Below the pieces are notes generated by a model, which was given only the letters and a program-made list of their open reading frames with translations, did not search any database and had not been told where the DNA came from. DNA of 64,000 nt from Parasphingorhabdus sp. SCSIO 66989. GTDB taxonomy: Bacteria > Pseudomonadota > Alphaproteobacteria > Sphingomonadales > Sphingomonadaceae. Below are positions 56,321 through 64,000 of this stretch, in pieces (positions within the stretch are counted from its first letter, which is position 1; every line of letters begins with the position of its first letter). The stretch lies in the NCBI RefSeq assembly GCF_032852305.1, contig NZ_CP136594.1:1153501-1217500 (forward strand). The letters run 5' to 3'. The translations under genes were made by a program, and so were the position numbers.

Positions 56321-57232
56321 GTGCTCCACGTCGTTCACCATGCCGATTATATGGCTCCTGCGCCTGAGCGCGGGACGTTCAAGTTCGACAAATATTATCT
56401 GGTGATGGACGAGCTGCGCCGCAGCGGCGCGCCGGTGACCGAACATGCGCCACAGCCGATGCCGCGTGACTGGCTGGCCGCGGTGCATAGCCCGGATTAT
56501 GTCGATGAGGTGCTGCGCGCCGAGGTTCCGCATGAGAAGGAACGGCGTATTGGTTTCCCGGTAACGCCGCATATTTCCTCACGGGTGCAGCATACCAATG
56601 GCGGCACATGGCTGGCGGCACAATTGGCGATGCAGCATGGCTATGCCGCCAATAGTGCGGCGGGCAGCCATCATGCGCTGCATGATACTGGTGCGGGTTA
56701 TTGCGTGTTCAATGATCTGGCGGTGGCGAGCAATCGGCTGATCGCCGAGGGCGATGCGCGGCGGATATTGATCATCGATCTCGACGTGCATCAGGGTGAC
56801 GGCACCGCGTCTTTATTGGCGGGGCGTGAGGATGTGTTCACCCTGTCGGTGCATGCGGAGAAGAACTTCCCCGTGCGCAAGGCGCGTTCCAGCCATGATA
56901 TTGGCCTGGCCGATGGCATAGGTGATAGCGATTATCTTACTATGCTGGAGCGCGAACTACCGCCGATTATGGAGAGCTTTCGGCCCGATTTCATCTTCTA
57001 CCAAGCCGGCGTCGATCCGCATAAGGAGGATCGGCTTGGACGGCTGGCGCTGACCGACGACGGGCTGGCGGCGCGGGATCGCTTTGTGGTGCATCAGGCG
57101 CGGCGGCGTGGCCTGCCGGTCGCCAGTGCGCTGGGCGGCGGCTATGGCCATGATCAGCGCGCCGTAGCGGCGCGCCATGCGGCCTCAATGCTGGCCATGG
57201 CAGAGGAAAATGCGCGCCATAAAGGTGGTTGA
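56321..57232 (+). CDS. Histone deacetylase family hydrolase
   Basis: The 303-residue zinc hydrolase has the arginase/deacetylase fold: [20 protein letters not shown] with the His pair and [16 protein letters not shown] with zinc-binding Asp/His, [27 protein letters not shown] and LGGGYGHD. It resembles acetylpolyamine or acetoin-utilisation type deacetylases; substrate unknown. GTG 56321 follows AGGGG. Upstream vapC codons in the same frame are not part of it. Confidence 0.88.
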   Translation: MLHVVHHADYMAPAPERGTFKFDKYYLVMDELRRSGAPVTEHAPQPMPRDWLAAVHSPDYVDEVLRAEVPHEKERRIGFPVTPHISSRVQHTNGGTWLAAQLAMQHGYAANSAAGSHHALHDTGAGYCVFNDLAVASNRLIAEGDARRILIIDLDVHQGDGTASLLAGREDVFTLSVHAEKNFPVRKARSSHDIGLADGIGDSDYLTMLERELPPIMESFRPDFIFYQAGVDPHKEDRLGRLALTDDGLAARDRFVVHQARRRGLPVASALGGGYGHDQRAVAARHAASMLAMAEENARHKGG

Positions 57233-57257
57233 CCTTCGCCAAGGCAATCACCATAGA

Positions 57258-57274
57258 ATGTGACATCATTACAT
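57258..57274. promoter_or_regulatory. Candidate Zur box
   Basis: ATGTGACATCATTACAT matches the gammaproteobacterial Zur consensus ATGTTATANTATAACAT at 12 of 16 defined positions, with both outer arms (ATGT/ACAT) perfect. It lies 39 bases before the start of a COG0523 GTPase gene, a class often under zinc control, so zinc-responsive repression by Zur is likely. Confidence 0.6.
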
Positions 57275-57313
57275 TTGTGCTTTTCTCATCCGCCATGCAA
57301 GGAGTGCATCGCA

Positions 57314-58540
57314 ATGCAGCCTGATAACCGCCTTCCTGTCACCGTTCTGTCCGGTTTTCTTGGAGCAGGGAAAACGACCTTGCTGAACCGCATTCTCGCC
57401 AATCGCGAAGGCCGCAAGGTCGCGGTGATCGTCAATGATATGTCGGAAGTGAATATCGATGCCGAGCTGGTGCGTGGCGGTGAAGCGGCGCTGTCGCGCT
57501 CTGAGGAAACTCTGGTCGAAATGACCAATGGTTGCATCTGCTGCACTTTGCGTGATGATCTGCTTCAGGAAGTGCGTGGCCTCGCCGAAGAAGGCCGGTT
57601 TGACTATCTGGTGATCGAAAGTACCGGCATTTCCGAGCCGCTGCCGGTGGCGGCGACCTTCTCTTTTCGCGATGAGGATGGCGATTGTCTCGGCGATGTT
57701 TCGCGTATCGATACCATGGTGACAGTGGTGGATGCGGTTAATCTGCTTAAGGATTATTCGAGCCAGGATTTCCTCGCTGATCGCGGGGAATCGCTCGGCG
57801 ATGATGATGAGCGTTCGCTGGTCGGTCTGCTGGTTGAGCAGATCGAATTTGCCGATATTGTCATCATCAATAAAGCCAGCGAGGTGTCGCCGGAACAGCT
57901 CAAGGTGGTGAAGCAATTGGTGGCCTCGCTCAATGCAGGCGCCAAGATCGTCACAACTGATTATGGTGATGTTGATCTTTCGCTGATCCTCGACACCGGT
58001 CTGTTCGATGAGGAGAAAGCGCAGGAGCATCCGCTCTGGTTCAAGGAGCTGTATGGATTTGCCGACCATGCGCCCGAGAGCGAGGAATTCGGCATTGAGA
58101 GCTTTGTCTATCGTGCCCGCCGTCCTTTCGATCCGGGCAAGTTCCATTTCTTTCTGACCCAAGGCGGCATGGACAATGTCGTCCGCGCCAAGGGCCTGTT
58201 CTGGCTCGCCACACGCCCCTGGTGGGTTGGCGATCTGGCGGTCGCAGGCAGCCAGACGGTAACCTCGCGCCTTGGCCGCTGGTGGGCCGCAGTGCCCAAA
58301 AACCAATGGCCGCATGATGGCAGCTTTGAAGAGCATGTCGCCGGGCATTGGGACGAGACATGGGGTGATCGCCGCCAGTCACTGGTGTTTATCGGCATTG
58401 GCATGGACGAAGAGAAAATCCGCAAGCGGCTGGATGCCTGCCTTGTTGATGCGGACGAATATGATCCCGAGAAATGGGTCAGTCTCGATGACCCGTTCCC
58501 CGATTGGGGCCCGCAGACCCACGCAATGGAAGCGGCATAA
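57314..58540 (+). CDS. COG0523 metal-handling GTPase (ZigA-like)
   Basis: The 408-residue G3E-family GTPase has Walker [16 protein letters not shown], the metal-binding CxCC in [25 protein letters not shown] for guanine recognition and a C-terminal CobW_C domain ([11 protein letters not shown]). Such proteins insert or guard zinc (or another metal) during starvation. ATG 57314 with AAGGAG upstream is preferred. A Zur-like box just upstream supports a zinc role. Confidence 0.9.
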   Translation: MQPDNRLPVTVLSGFLGAGKTTLLNRILANREGRKVAVIVNDMSEVNIDAELVRGGEAALSRSEETLVEMTNGCICCTLRDDLLQEVRGLAEEGRFDYLVIESTGISEPLPVAATFSFRDEDGDCLGDVSRIDTMVTVVDAVNLLKDYSSQDFLADRGESLGDDDERSLVGLLVEQIEFADIVIINKASEVSPEQLKVVKQLVASLNAGAKIVTTDYGDVDLSLILDTGLFDEEKAQEHPLWFKELYGFADHAPESEEFGIESFVYRARRPFDPGKFHFFLTQGGMDNVVRAKGLFWLATRPWWVGDLAVAGSQTVTSRLGRWWAAVPKNQWPHDGSFEEHVAGHWDETWGDRRQSLVFIGIGMDEEKIRKRLDACLVDADEYDPEKWVSLDDPFPDWGPQTHAMEAA

Positions 58541-58598
58541 CGCCTATATCGTCGACTCGGCTATTGTGTGAACGAGGCCGGATAGTCATAGAAGCGGC

Positions 58599-59171
58599 AT
58601 GTCAAACCAGAGCCTCGTCATCGCGACCGCACTTCTCTCTGCGTTTTTTGCCACATCGCTTGGCATAGCGTCGGCGAATCCGGCGCAACCGGAGTCTGCA
58701 GCGCAGCATTCCGACAATAGCCATTTAGTAGCGGTTGAAAGCGACGATGCGCCGACCGATCCTTCGCGGCCCTATGATGAAACGCGTTATGCGTTAGCAG
58801 ATGTGGAGGCCGCGCTATTTCGGGCCAGAGCACGGAGGGTCAATACCATCATCGTCATGGGCGCTAATTGGTGTCATGACAGTCGTGGCCTTGCGACCCA
58901 TCTTTCCAGCAAGCGGTTCGCGCCAATGATCGCGCAGAAATATGAACTGGTTTATGTCGATATCGGCAGCCCACAAGCAGGAGCGGGGCGCAATCTGGAT
59001 TTGGCTGAGCGATTTGGGGTCACAGGCATTAGCGGCACGCCCAATGTTCTGATTGTCTCGCCCAATGGCATGTTGCTCAACAGCCCAAAAGACGCCAAAA
59101 GCTGGCGCAACGCGGATAGCCGCGACGCCGATGATATTTATGCCTATTTTGAAGGCTATAGCCAAGAATAG
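58599..59171 (+). CDS. Exported thioredoxin-fold protein with a single active-site Cys
   Basis: A 190-residue protein with a signal peptide (LVIATALLSAFFATSLGIASA) and a thioredoxin-like domain: VNTIIVMGANWCHDSRGLAT, KYELVYVDIGSP and GVTGISGTPNVLIVSPNG. The usual CxxC is WCHDS, so the second Cys is missing and classical disulfide exchange is unlikely. The domain fits the Thioredoxin_7 group. It lies 58 bases after the COG0523 gene and may share its zinc-controlled transcript. Confidence 0.78.
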   Translation: MSNQSLVIATALLSAFFATSLGIASANPAQPESAAQHSDNSHLVAVESDDAPTDPSRPYDETRYALADVEAALFRARARRVNTIIVMGANWCHDSRGLATHLSSKRFAPMIAQKYELVYVDIGSPQAGAGRNLDLAERFGVTGISGTPNVLIVSPNGMLLNSPKDAKSWRNADSRDADDIYAYFEGYSQE

Positions 59172-59175
59172 GTTC

Positions 59176-59233
59176 ACGCGGAGGCGCGGAGACGCAGAGT
59201 TATTCCTCTTTGCGTCTCCGCGCCTCCGCGTGC
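59176..59233. repeat. 22-bp perfect inverted repeat (hairpin family E)
   Basis: The arms 59176-59197 and 59212-59233 are exact complements, built on GCGGAGGCGCGGAGACGC, with a 14-base loop. This type of GCGGAGACGC repeat is scattered in many bacterial genomes. It sits five bases after the stop of the thioredoxin-fold gene and would make a very stable hairpin terminator or processing site. Confidence 0.9.
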
Positions 59234-59282
59234 AATATTTTCCGTTGCTGCTTTTTATCCTGACAGTATTACCGGAAGCAGT

Positions 59283-60197
59283 ATGAATTCCCTCGCATCC
59301 AATCGTCTCCTCCCTTTCCTCGCCTGTGCGGGCGGGATCATGACCTTTGGCGCGATGGATGCGGTGATGAAGGCGCTGTCGCTCGATATCGGCACCTATA
59401 ATGCGCTGCTCTGGCGCTGCATGATTGGCGCTTTGATGGCGCTGCTGCTTTTCCTGTTGCGACCCGGGCGTATGCCGCATGGTGAGGCATTGCGGCTTCA
59501 TATCATCCGCGCCAGTGTGACGGCGGTTATGGCTTTCACCTTTTTCTGGGGGCTGGCACGTACGCCGATGGCTGAGGCGATTGCGATCAGCTTTATCGCG
59601 CCGCTGATCGCGCTCTATCTGGCGGCGGTTTTGCTCGGTGAGAAGATCAGCCGTTATGCGATTATTGCCTCGCTGCTGGGGCTGGCTGGCGTGGTGGTGA
59701 TTGTTATCGGCAAGCTGGGTGAGGATTTCTCCAGCGAGGCGCAATTGGGCATCGCCGCAATCCTTGTTTCCGCGTGTCTTTATGCCTGGAACCTGATCTT
59801 ACAGCGTCAACAGGCGCAGATTGCGCGGCCAGAAGAGATCGCGCTTTTCCAGAATGGCATCGTTACCTTCTGGCTCGCACTGTTTGCGCCATGGTTTGCG
59901 GTTTTTCCGGTGCAAAGCGTGATGCCGCTGATTGGGCTGGGCGCATTATTGTCGATCGTCTCGGTGCTGCTGCTCAGCTGGGCCTATGCCCGCGCCGAGA
60001 CACAGGCGCTGGTGCCCATTGAATATAGCATGTTCCTGTGGGCCGCGCTTTTTGGCTGGCTGTTCTTCAACGAGCCGCTTAGCGAAACGGTAATTATCGG
60101 CACCGTGCTGATCGTCGCGGGGTGCCTTTTGGCCACACGCAACCAGCCGCATGAACATGAATCGCCGGAGACACTGGACGGGCAGGTCTCCGGTTAG
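59283..60197 (+). CDS. DMT-superfamily (EamA) transporter
   Basis: A 304-residue membrane protein with ten hydrophobic segments arranged as two EamA repeats: FLACAGGIMTFGAMDAVMKA, AFTFFWGLARTPMAEAIAIS and, in the second half, SIVSVLLLSWAYARAETQAL and PIEYSMFLWAALFGWLFFNE. It is a probable exporter or permease of small metabolites. Substrate not predictable. Confidence 0.88.
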   Translation: MNSLASNRLLPFLACAGGIMTFGAMDAVMKALSLDIGTYNALLWRCMIGALMALLLFLLRPGRMPHGEALRLHIIRASVTAVMAFTFFWGLARTPMAEAIAISFIAPLIALYLAAVLLGEKISRYAIIASLLGLAGVVVIVIGKLGEDFSSEAQLGIAAILVSACLYAWNLILQRQQAQIARPEEIALFQNGIVTFWLALFAPWFAVFPVQSVMPLIGLGALLSIVSVLLLSWAYARAETQALVPIEYSMFLWAALFGWLFFNEPLSETVIIGTVLIVAGCLLATRNQPHEHESPETLDGQVSG

Positions 60198-60226
60198 CGC
60201 ATGATCCACGTCGATTGAAACGATTG

Positions 60227-60317
60227 CGTCATTGCGAGCGACCGAAGGGAGCGCGGCAATCCAGAGCCACTAAGCACGGCCCTGGATTGCTTCGTCGCTG
60301 CGCTCCTCGCAATGACG
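60227..60317. repeat. Palindromic repeat family B, copy 3
   Basis: CGTCATTGCGAGCGACCGAA at the left mirrors TCGCTGCGCTCCTCGCAATG-ACG at the right, around CAATCCAGAG/CTGGATTG. It lies between the convergent transporter and secreted-protein genes, a terminator-like placement. Confidence 0.85.
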
Positions 60318-60354
60318 ACTCAATCAGGATGAACTGGACTCTAGCAACGATCCC

Positions 60355-60924
60355 TTAACGCACCACGGCGCGGAAGGTCAGCTTGCCTTTTTCGCCCGGT
60401 GCGATCGGTTTGGGGAACGTCCAGCGAATATGGGTGACATCGGCGGGCGCTGCCGAGCGGGTTACCGTAGTGGTCGCGGCGGCATCTTCATCGCTGCGGT
60501 CTGCGGCGACGGTCAGCTCATTCAGCTTGCCCCAGGTCTTGCCATCATCGACCGATACTTCGGCCCAGTCTTCGTCGACAGAGACAAAGGCGAGGGCAGG
60601 GTGGATCGGGTTGGTGGTGACAAAATTGGACGCGGCCTGGCTTCCGGTGTTCTGGTAGCTGTTGACAATAACCACGCGATCACCCGGTACAACCGGAGCC
60701 GAATTGGGATCGCTCAATACCGTTTTTTGTTGGCCGTTGGCGTCGGTCTCGACACGCTCTACCTTGATTTCGCTGGTGGTGCTGACATTGCTGTTCGCGC
60801 TTTGCGCCTTTGCTTCGCTGGTGCCAACAAGGCTGCCGCCAAAACTGGCCGCGCTGAAAGCCAGCGCATAGAAAAACCCATTTGCGAGCCGCGAGTACAG
60901 GCGGCTATTGTGGATGGCTGACAT
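60355..60924 (-). CDS. Secreted protein with a conserved-repeat (DUF11-like) domain
   Basis: The 189 residues start with a signal peptide (GFFYALAFSAASFGGSLVG, then TSEAKA) and continue as a beta-rich domain with VVPGDRVVIVNSYQNTGSQA, ASNFVTTNPIHPALAFV and IRWTFPKPIAPGEKGKLTFR, similar to surface-protein conserved-repeat domains. AAGGGA precedes the start. A CtrA-like box sits 60-80 bases upstream. Role unknown, probably cell surface. Confidence 0.7.
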   Translation of the reverse strand: MSAIHNSRLYSRLANGFFYALAFSAASFGGSLVGTSEAKAQSANSNVSTTSEIKVERVETDANGQQKTVLSDPNSAPVVPGDRVVIVNSYQNTGSQAASNFVTTNPIHPALAFVSVDEDWAEVSVDDGKTWGKLNELTVAADRSDEDAAATTTVTRSAAPADVTHIRWTFPKPIAPGEKGKLTFRAVVR

Positions 60925-60986
60925 GTTTCTATCCCTTTAATGCAGGCCGGATCGGCCACTTTCATAGCAGATTTAGCTGCACTATA

Positions 60987-61002
60987 GTTAACCAAAGGTA
61001 AA
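60987..61002 (-). promoter_or_regulatory. CtrA-like box upstream of the secreted-protein gene
   Basis: Read on the minus strand, TTTACCTTTGGTTAAC fits the CtrA consensus TTAA-N7-TTAAC with one mismatch and exact spacing. TATAGT and TATGAA -10-like hexamers follow toward the gene. CtrA sites are frequent upstream of surface genes in alphaproteobacteria. Confidence 0.4.
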
Positions 61003-61185
61003 CCGGATTGTAAAATGGCGCATGCAATCTGCAGCTTTTGTATCATGCCAAGGCGGCTTGCCATTGCCTCACCCAGACCCTTGGGCTAAAGCGCGCGCAA
61101 GATTTCACGATTCCGGCCTTTCGTTATCGCTATGCGCCTTGCTTAGCATCCCCTTGCGAGCGGCCCTTCAGATGGAGAAACCCCT

Positions 61186-63861
61186 ATGACCGCAGTTGGA
61201 AATGATACCCTTGGCACCCGCAAGACGATGTCCGTCGCTGGCAAGGAAATTGCCTATTATTCGCTGGCTGCGGCGGCGGAAAAGCTGGGGGATGTTTCCC
61301 GATTGCCGATGACGCTGAAAGTGCTGCTGGAGAATATGCTGCGCTTTGAAGATGGCGTAACGGTCATGGCCGAGGATGCGCAGGCAGTCGTCGACTGGCA
61401 GAAACACGCCAAATCCACTGCCGAGATTCAGTATCGTCCGGCCCGCGTTCTGATGCAGGACTTTACCGGCGTTCCGGCTGTTGTGGACCTTGCCGCGATG
61501 CGTGATGGCATCAAGGCGCTGGGTGGCGATCCGCAGAAGATCAACCCGCAGGTTCCGGTGCATCTGGTGATTGATCACTCGGTGATGGTCGATGAATTCG
61601 GCACGCCGCAGGCATTTGAGAACAATGTCGCGCTCGAATATCAGCGCAATATGGAGCGCTATGAATTCCTCAAATGGGGTTCCAAGGCGTTTGACAATTT
61701 CGCGGTTGTTCCTCCGGGCACCGGTATCTGCCACCAGGTGAATCTGGAGCATATTGCGCGCGGCGTATGGTCAAGCAAGGATGGCGACGGTGCGGAAGTT
61801 GCTTATCCTGATACCTGTGTCGGCACCGATAGCCACACCACCATGATCAACGGCCTCGGCGTTCTCGGCTGGGGCGTGGGCGGTATTGAGGCGGAAGCCG
61901 CGATGCTGGGTCAGCCGGTTTCGATGCTGATCCCTGAAGTGGTCGGCTTCAAACTGACTGGTGAGCTGGCCGAAGGCATTACCGCCACCGACTTGGTGCT
62001 GACCTGTGTGCAGATGCTGCGCGAAGTCGGCGTTGTCGGTCGTTTTGTCGAGTTTTACGGCCCCGGCGTTGCGGCACTGTCGCTCGCCGATCGTGCCACC
62101 ATCGCCAATATGGCACCTGAATATGGCGCCACTTGCGGCTTCTTCCCGATTGATGACAAGACGCTCGACTATCTGCGCCTCACCGGCCGTGGCGAAGACG
62201 AGATCGCCATCACCGAAGCCTATGCCAAGGAGCAGGGTTTCTGGCGCTTCGACGATGCGCCCGAGGCGATCTATACCGCCACACTCGAGCTCGATATGGC
62301 CAGCGTTGTGCCGTCGCTTTCCGGCCCGAAACTGCCGCAGCAGCGCGTTTCGATGAAGGATCTCGACGAAGGCTTTAACAATGACATTACCGAAGTGTTC
62401 GATTCCTCCGATCCCGACAAGCGCGTCGCGGTTGAGGGCGAGGACTTTGATCTCGGACATGGTGATGTCACCATCGCCGCAATTACCAGCTGCACCAACA
62501 CCTCCAACCCCAATGTGCTGATCGCCGCCGGTCTGGTGGCGCGCAAGGCGCGTGAAAAGGGTCTGCAGCGCAAGCCTTGGGTCAAATCTTCGCTGGCACC
62601 CGGCTCGCAGGTTGTGACCGATTATCTTGATAAGGCCGGCCTGTCGGATGATCTCGATTATCTCGGCTTCAATCTTGTCGGCTATGGCTGCACTACCTGT
62701 ATCGGCAATTCCGGCCCGCTGCCCGCCCCGATTTCCAAAGCGATTAACGACAATGATCTGGTCGCCGCTTCGGTGCTGTCGGGCAATCGTAACTTTGAAG
62801 GCCGTGTGTCCCAAGACGTGCGCGCCAACTATCTCGCATCGCCGCCGCTGGTGGTTGCCTATGCGCTCAAAGGCACGGTGCGTGAGGACATGTATGAAAC
62901 TCCGCTGGGCACCGGAACCGATGGTGAACCAGTGTTCCTGAAGGACATCTGGCCGTCAAATGACGAAATCACCCTCGCAATGCAGGGCGCGGTCAGCCGC
63001 GAAATGTTTGAGGCGCGCTACGCCAATGTCTATGATGGCGATGACGCATGGCGCGCGATCGACGTCACCGGCTCCGACACCTATCAGTGGCGCGCCGGTT
63101 CCACCTATGTCGCCAACCCGCCTTATTTTGAGGGCATGGAAATGACCCCGGCACCGGTGAGCGATATTAACGACGCCAAGGTGCTGGCGCTGCTCGGCGA
63201 CAGCATCACCACCGACCATATCTCGCCCGCAGGCGCGATCAAGGCGGATAGCCCGGCCGGCGAATATCTCTCCAGCCACCAGGTCGCGCGTCAGGACTTC
63301 AACTCCTACGGCTCACGCCGCGGCAATCATGAAGTGATGATGCGCGGCACTTTCGCCAATATCCGCATCAAGAACCAGATGGCTGACGGCAAGGAAGGCG
63401 GCTACACCAAATATGATGGCGAGATCATGCCGATCTATGACGCCGCAATGCGCCATAAGGACAATGGCACGCCGCTGGTGGTTATCGGTGGTGAGCAGTA
63501 CGGCACCGGCTCCTCACGCGACTGGGCGGCCAAGGGCACCAATCTGCTTGGCGTTAAAGCGGTGATCGTGGAGAGCTATGAGCGTATCCACCGCTCCAAT
63601 CTGGTCGGCATGGGCGTTCTGCCGCTGCAATTTGCCGAAGGCGTGAACCGCAATACGCTTAACCTCAATGGTACAGAGAGCTTCACCATCACAGGCGTTG
63701 CTGATCTGGAACCGCGTCAGACGGTCACCGTCGAAATGACCCGCGCCGATGGCAGCACCGAGACTTTCGAGACGCTGTGCCGCATCGATACCGCCAATGA
63801 GATGGAATATTTCCGCAATGGCGGCATCCTGCATTACGTGCTGCGTAAGCTGGCGGGGTAA
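61186..63861 (+). CDS. acnA: Aconitate hydratase A
   Basis: Aconitase converts citrate to isocitrate in the TCA cycle with a [4Fe-4S] cluster. The 891-residue AcnA-type protein shows [35 protein letters not shown], the cluster Cys in [13 protein letters not shown] and [14 protein letters not shown], and the C-terminal swivel domain with [17 protein letters not shown]. Length fits the family. The stop shares a base with the next start. Confidence 0.98.
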   Translation: MTAVGNDTLGTRKTMSVAGKEIAYYSLAAAAEKLGDVSRLPMTLKVLLENMLRFEDGVTVMAEDAQAVVDWQKHAKSTAEIQYRPARVLMQDFTGVPAVVDLAAMRDGIKALGGDPQKINPQVPVHLVIDHSVMVDEFGTPQAFENNVALEYQRNMERYEFLKWGSKAFDNFAVVPPGTGICHQVNLEHIARGVWSSKDGDGAEVAYPDTCVGTDSHTTMINGLGVLGWGVGGIEAEAAMLGQPVSMLIPEVVGFKLTGELAEGITATDLVLTCVQMLREVGVVGRFVEFYGPGVAALSLADRATIANMAPEYGATCGFFPIDDKTLDYLRLTGRGEDEIAITEAYAKEQGFWRFDDAPEAIYTATLELDMASVVPSLSGPKLPQQRVSMKDLDEGFNNDITEVFDSSDPDKRVAVEGEDFDLGHGDVTIAAITSCTNTSNPNVLIAAGLVARKAREKGLQRKPWVKSSLAPGSQVVTDYLDKAGLSDDLDYLGFNLVGYGCTTCIGNSGPLPAPISKAINDNDLVAASVLSGNRNFEGRVSQDVRANYLASPPLVVAYALKGTVREDMYETPLGTGTDGEPVFLKDIWPSNDEITLAMQGAVSREMFEARYANVYDGDDAWRAIDVTGSDTYQWRAGSTYVANPPYFEGMEMTPAPVSDINDAKVLALLGDSITTDHISPAGAIKADSPAGEYLSSHQVARQDFNSYGSRRGNHEVMMRGTFANIRIKNQMADGKEGGYTKYDGEIMPIYDAAMRHKDNGTPLVVIGGEQYGTGSSRDWAAKGTNLLGVKAVIVESYERIHRSNLVGMGVLPLQFAEGVNRNTLNLNGTESFTITGVADLEPRQTVTVEMTRADGSTETFETLCRIDTANEMEYFRNGGILHYVLRKLAG

Positions 63862-64000
63862 TGATCGGCCTAGTCGCAGCTTTATCCGCAGCGCTCGCCG
63901 TCGCCGCCGGTGCCTTTGGCGCACACGGCGCGGCGGGTGAGCAGGAAGCGGAATGGCTGCGTACCGGCGGTTTCTATCAACTGATCCACGCGGTCGCTGC
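63861..64000 (+). CDS. DUF423 membrane protein, 5' part
   Basis: The first 46 residues, [20 protein letters not shown] then AHGAAG and WLRTGGFYQLIHAVA, match the start of DUF423 (YwdK-like) small membrane proteins. The start overlaps the acnA stop (TAATG). Cut off by the window edge. Confidence 0.8.
   Translation, partial: MIGLVAALSAALAVAAGAFGAHGAAGEQEAEWLRTGGFYQLIHAVA

Noticed and set aside
1-64000. tRNA, rRNA, riboswitch and prophage genes
   Set aside because: I looked for cloverleaf-like, ribosomal and phage structural signals and saw none I could support by eye.

Overview
The window is a chromosomal segment of an alphaproteobacterium, most likely of the order Sphingomonadales. This rests on the dcw gene order with a SPOR/TPR gene in place of lpxC after ftsZ, a meso-DAP type MurE, a lone phytoene desaturase, an N-terminal LuxR-type helix-turn-helix protein, and many short palindromic repeats of a kind common in sphingomonads. 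I infer the taxon from these traits; no rRNA or tRNA gene is visible. Almost all genes sit in tightly packed operons with 1-4 nt overlaps.

Layout. (1) 1-123: start of a LuxR-type regulator on the minus strand. (2) 373-19299: complete division and cell wall (dcw) cluster mraZ-rsmH-ftsL-ftsI-murE-murF-mraY-murD-ftsW-murG-murC-murB-ddl-ftsQ-ftsA-ftsZ, preceded by four 10-bp-spaced MraZ boxes. A palindromic repeat has become part of the murB reading frame. (3) 19461-23215: SPOR/TPR envelope protein, TetR regulator, small membrane protein and a CcmI/NrfG-like TPR protein. (4) 23510-29830: a four-gene operon that I regard as the most novel element. It encodes a flavin/double-cyclic-nucleotide/4x[4Fe-4S] oxidoreductase, a bis-histidine di-heme membrane protein, an FHA-anchored decaheme cytochrome c and a CpdA-like cyclic-nucleotide phosphodiesterase. 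A CRP-like palindrome lies upstream. (5) 30102-36144: M3 peptidase, haloalkane dehalogenase, zinc-ribbon protein, SPFH protein with a ribbon-helix-helix partner, and an S1/P1-type nuclease. (6) 36271-42627: MoxR/DUF58 envelope cluster (DUF4129, DUF4350, MoxR ATPase, DUF58, SpoIIM-like, RDD). (7) 42835-46906: phytoene desaturase, acyl-CoA carboxylase beta subunit, methyltransferase. (8) 47031-48077: frameshifted IS30-family element inserted in a repeat-rich spot. (9) 48108-57232: lipoprotein peroxiredoxin, isoaspartyl peptidase, SDR, ispG, an AT-richer TPR gene, a secreted protein, ParDE-like and VapBC-like toxin-antitoxin pairs, a flavoprotein and a histone-deacetylase-family hydrolase. (10) 57258-64000: Zur-box-preceded COG0523 GTPase, thioredoxin-fold protein, DMT transporter, secreted protein with a CtrA-like box, acnA, and the start of a DUF423 gene.

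How they fit. Region 2 makes and polymerises lipid II and builds the Z ring; the ftsZ leader carries two GANTC sites and a CtrA half-site, which suggests cell-cycle control. Region 4 looks like an electron conduit from cytoplasmic NAD(P)H to the periplasm whose soluble module is gated by cAMP/cGMP, with its own phosphodiesterase in the operon. At least four families of short inverted repeats lie between genes and often separate transcription units.
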